Below, one piece after another: positions 14,354-14,437 of a DNA stretch of 14,437 nucleotides. The DNA comes from an uncultured Oscillospiraceae bacterium. Its GTDB lineage: Bacteria > Bacillota_A > Clostridia > Oscillospirales > Oscillospiraceae. The DNA is taken from NCBI GenBank assembly GCA_944387745.1, contig CALXGD010000065.1, forward strand, positions 1-14,437, in the 5' to 3' direction. A program made the translations under genes and the position numbers. Below the pieces are notes generated by a model. That model was not told the DNA's origin and searched no databases. It saw only the letters and a list, made by a program, of their open reading frames with translations. Every line of letters begins with the position of its first letter. Positions within the stretch are counted from its first letter, which is position 1.

Positions 14354-14437
14354 AGCTGTCCGGCAGGGCGGCCCACCGGGAAGCTGTGGCGTCGAGATCC
14401 GCGAGAAATCGAGAAGATTTTGGAAAAAAGATCTTGA
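14354..14437 (+). other. Start of a transcript with a GC-rich hairpin, product outside the window
   Basis: From the predicted start, AGCT (14354-14357), CCGG (14360-14363) and GGG (14366-14368) can pair with CCC (14372-14374), CCGG (14376-14379) and AGCT (14382-14385), forming one interrupted hairpin. One reading frame is open through to the window end, including a GTG at 14386, so this may be either a structured leader, the 5' part of a stable RNA, or the beginning of a gene. I do not recognise a known RNA class. Confidence 0.3.

Noticed and set aside
1..14437. CRISPR array, insertion sequence, prophage or toxin-antitoxin pair
   Set aside because: No regularly spaced repeats, transposase or integrase motifs, or paired small genes were seen on either strand.

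Overview
This is an ordinary-looking chromosomal segment, without mobile elements, from a spore-forming, anaerobic Gram-positive bacterium of class Clostridia. The base composition, the SpoIIQ-like protein, the rubrerythrin and the Gram-positive-type promoters and ribosome sites fit the Oscillospirales (a Flavonifractor or Intestinimonas type gut organism). That placement is inference; no 16S gene is present.

Left part (1-5131): the C-terminal part of a secreted CAP/SCP-domain protein, a LysO-type lysine exporter gene (+), and, convergent with it, a MATE efflux transporter gene and a large membrane-anchored LysM-G5-M23 cell-wall peptidase gene (both -). A strong promoter with a WalR-type box lies upstream of the peptidase gene.

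Middle (5132-8511): three minus-strand genes. They encode a GC-rich HEGGH (M50, site-2-protease-like) membrane protein, peptide chain release factor 2 without the usual programmed frameshift, and a SpoIIQ-like M23 protein. The last has a sigma-F-type promoter just upstream. Each gene is separated from the next by a hairpin terminator or its own promoter.

Right part (8512-14437): an M16 zinc peptidase gene (+), convergent with a rubrerythrin gene (-); nicotinate phosphoribosyltransferase (+, NAD salvage); tRNA-Ser(CGA) with its own terminator; and metA (-), whose residue 111 is Glu and so predicts homoserine O-acetyltransferase. The right edge holds a strong outward promoter preceded by phased A-tracts and followed by a GC-rich foldable leader whose gene lies outside the window.

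Most genes are single transcription units with individual promoters and strong, often bidirectional, hairpin terminators. Cell-envelope functions recur (CAP, LysM-G5-M23, SpoIIQ-like M23, M50, M16), but nothing shows them to be one system. I found no CRISPR array, insertion sequence, prophage or defence island. The most interesting signals are regulatory: the WalR-like box, the sigma-F promoter with a start-codon puzzle, hairpins right after transcription starts, the lost prfB frameshift and the curved-DNA promoter at the right edge.
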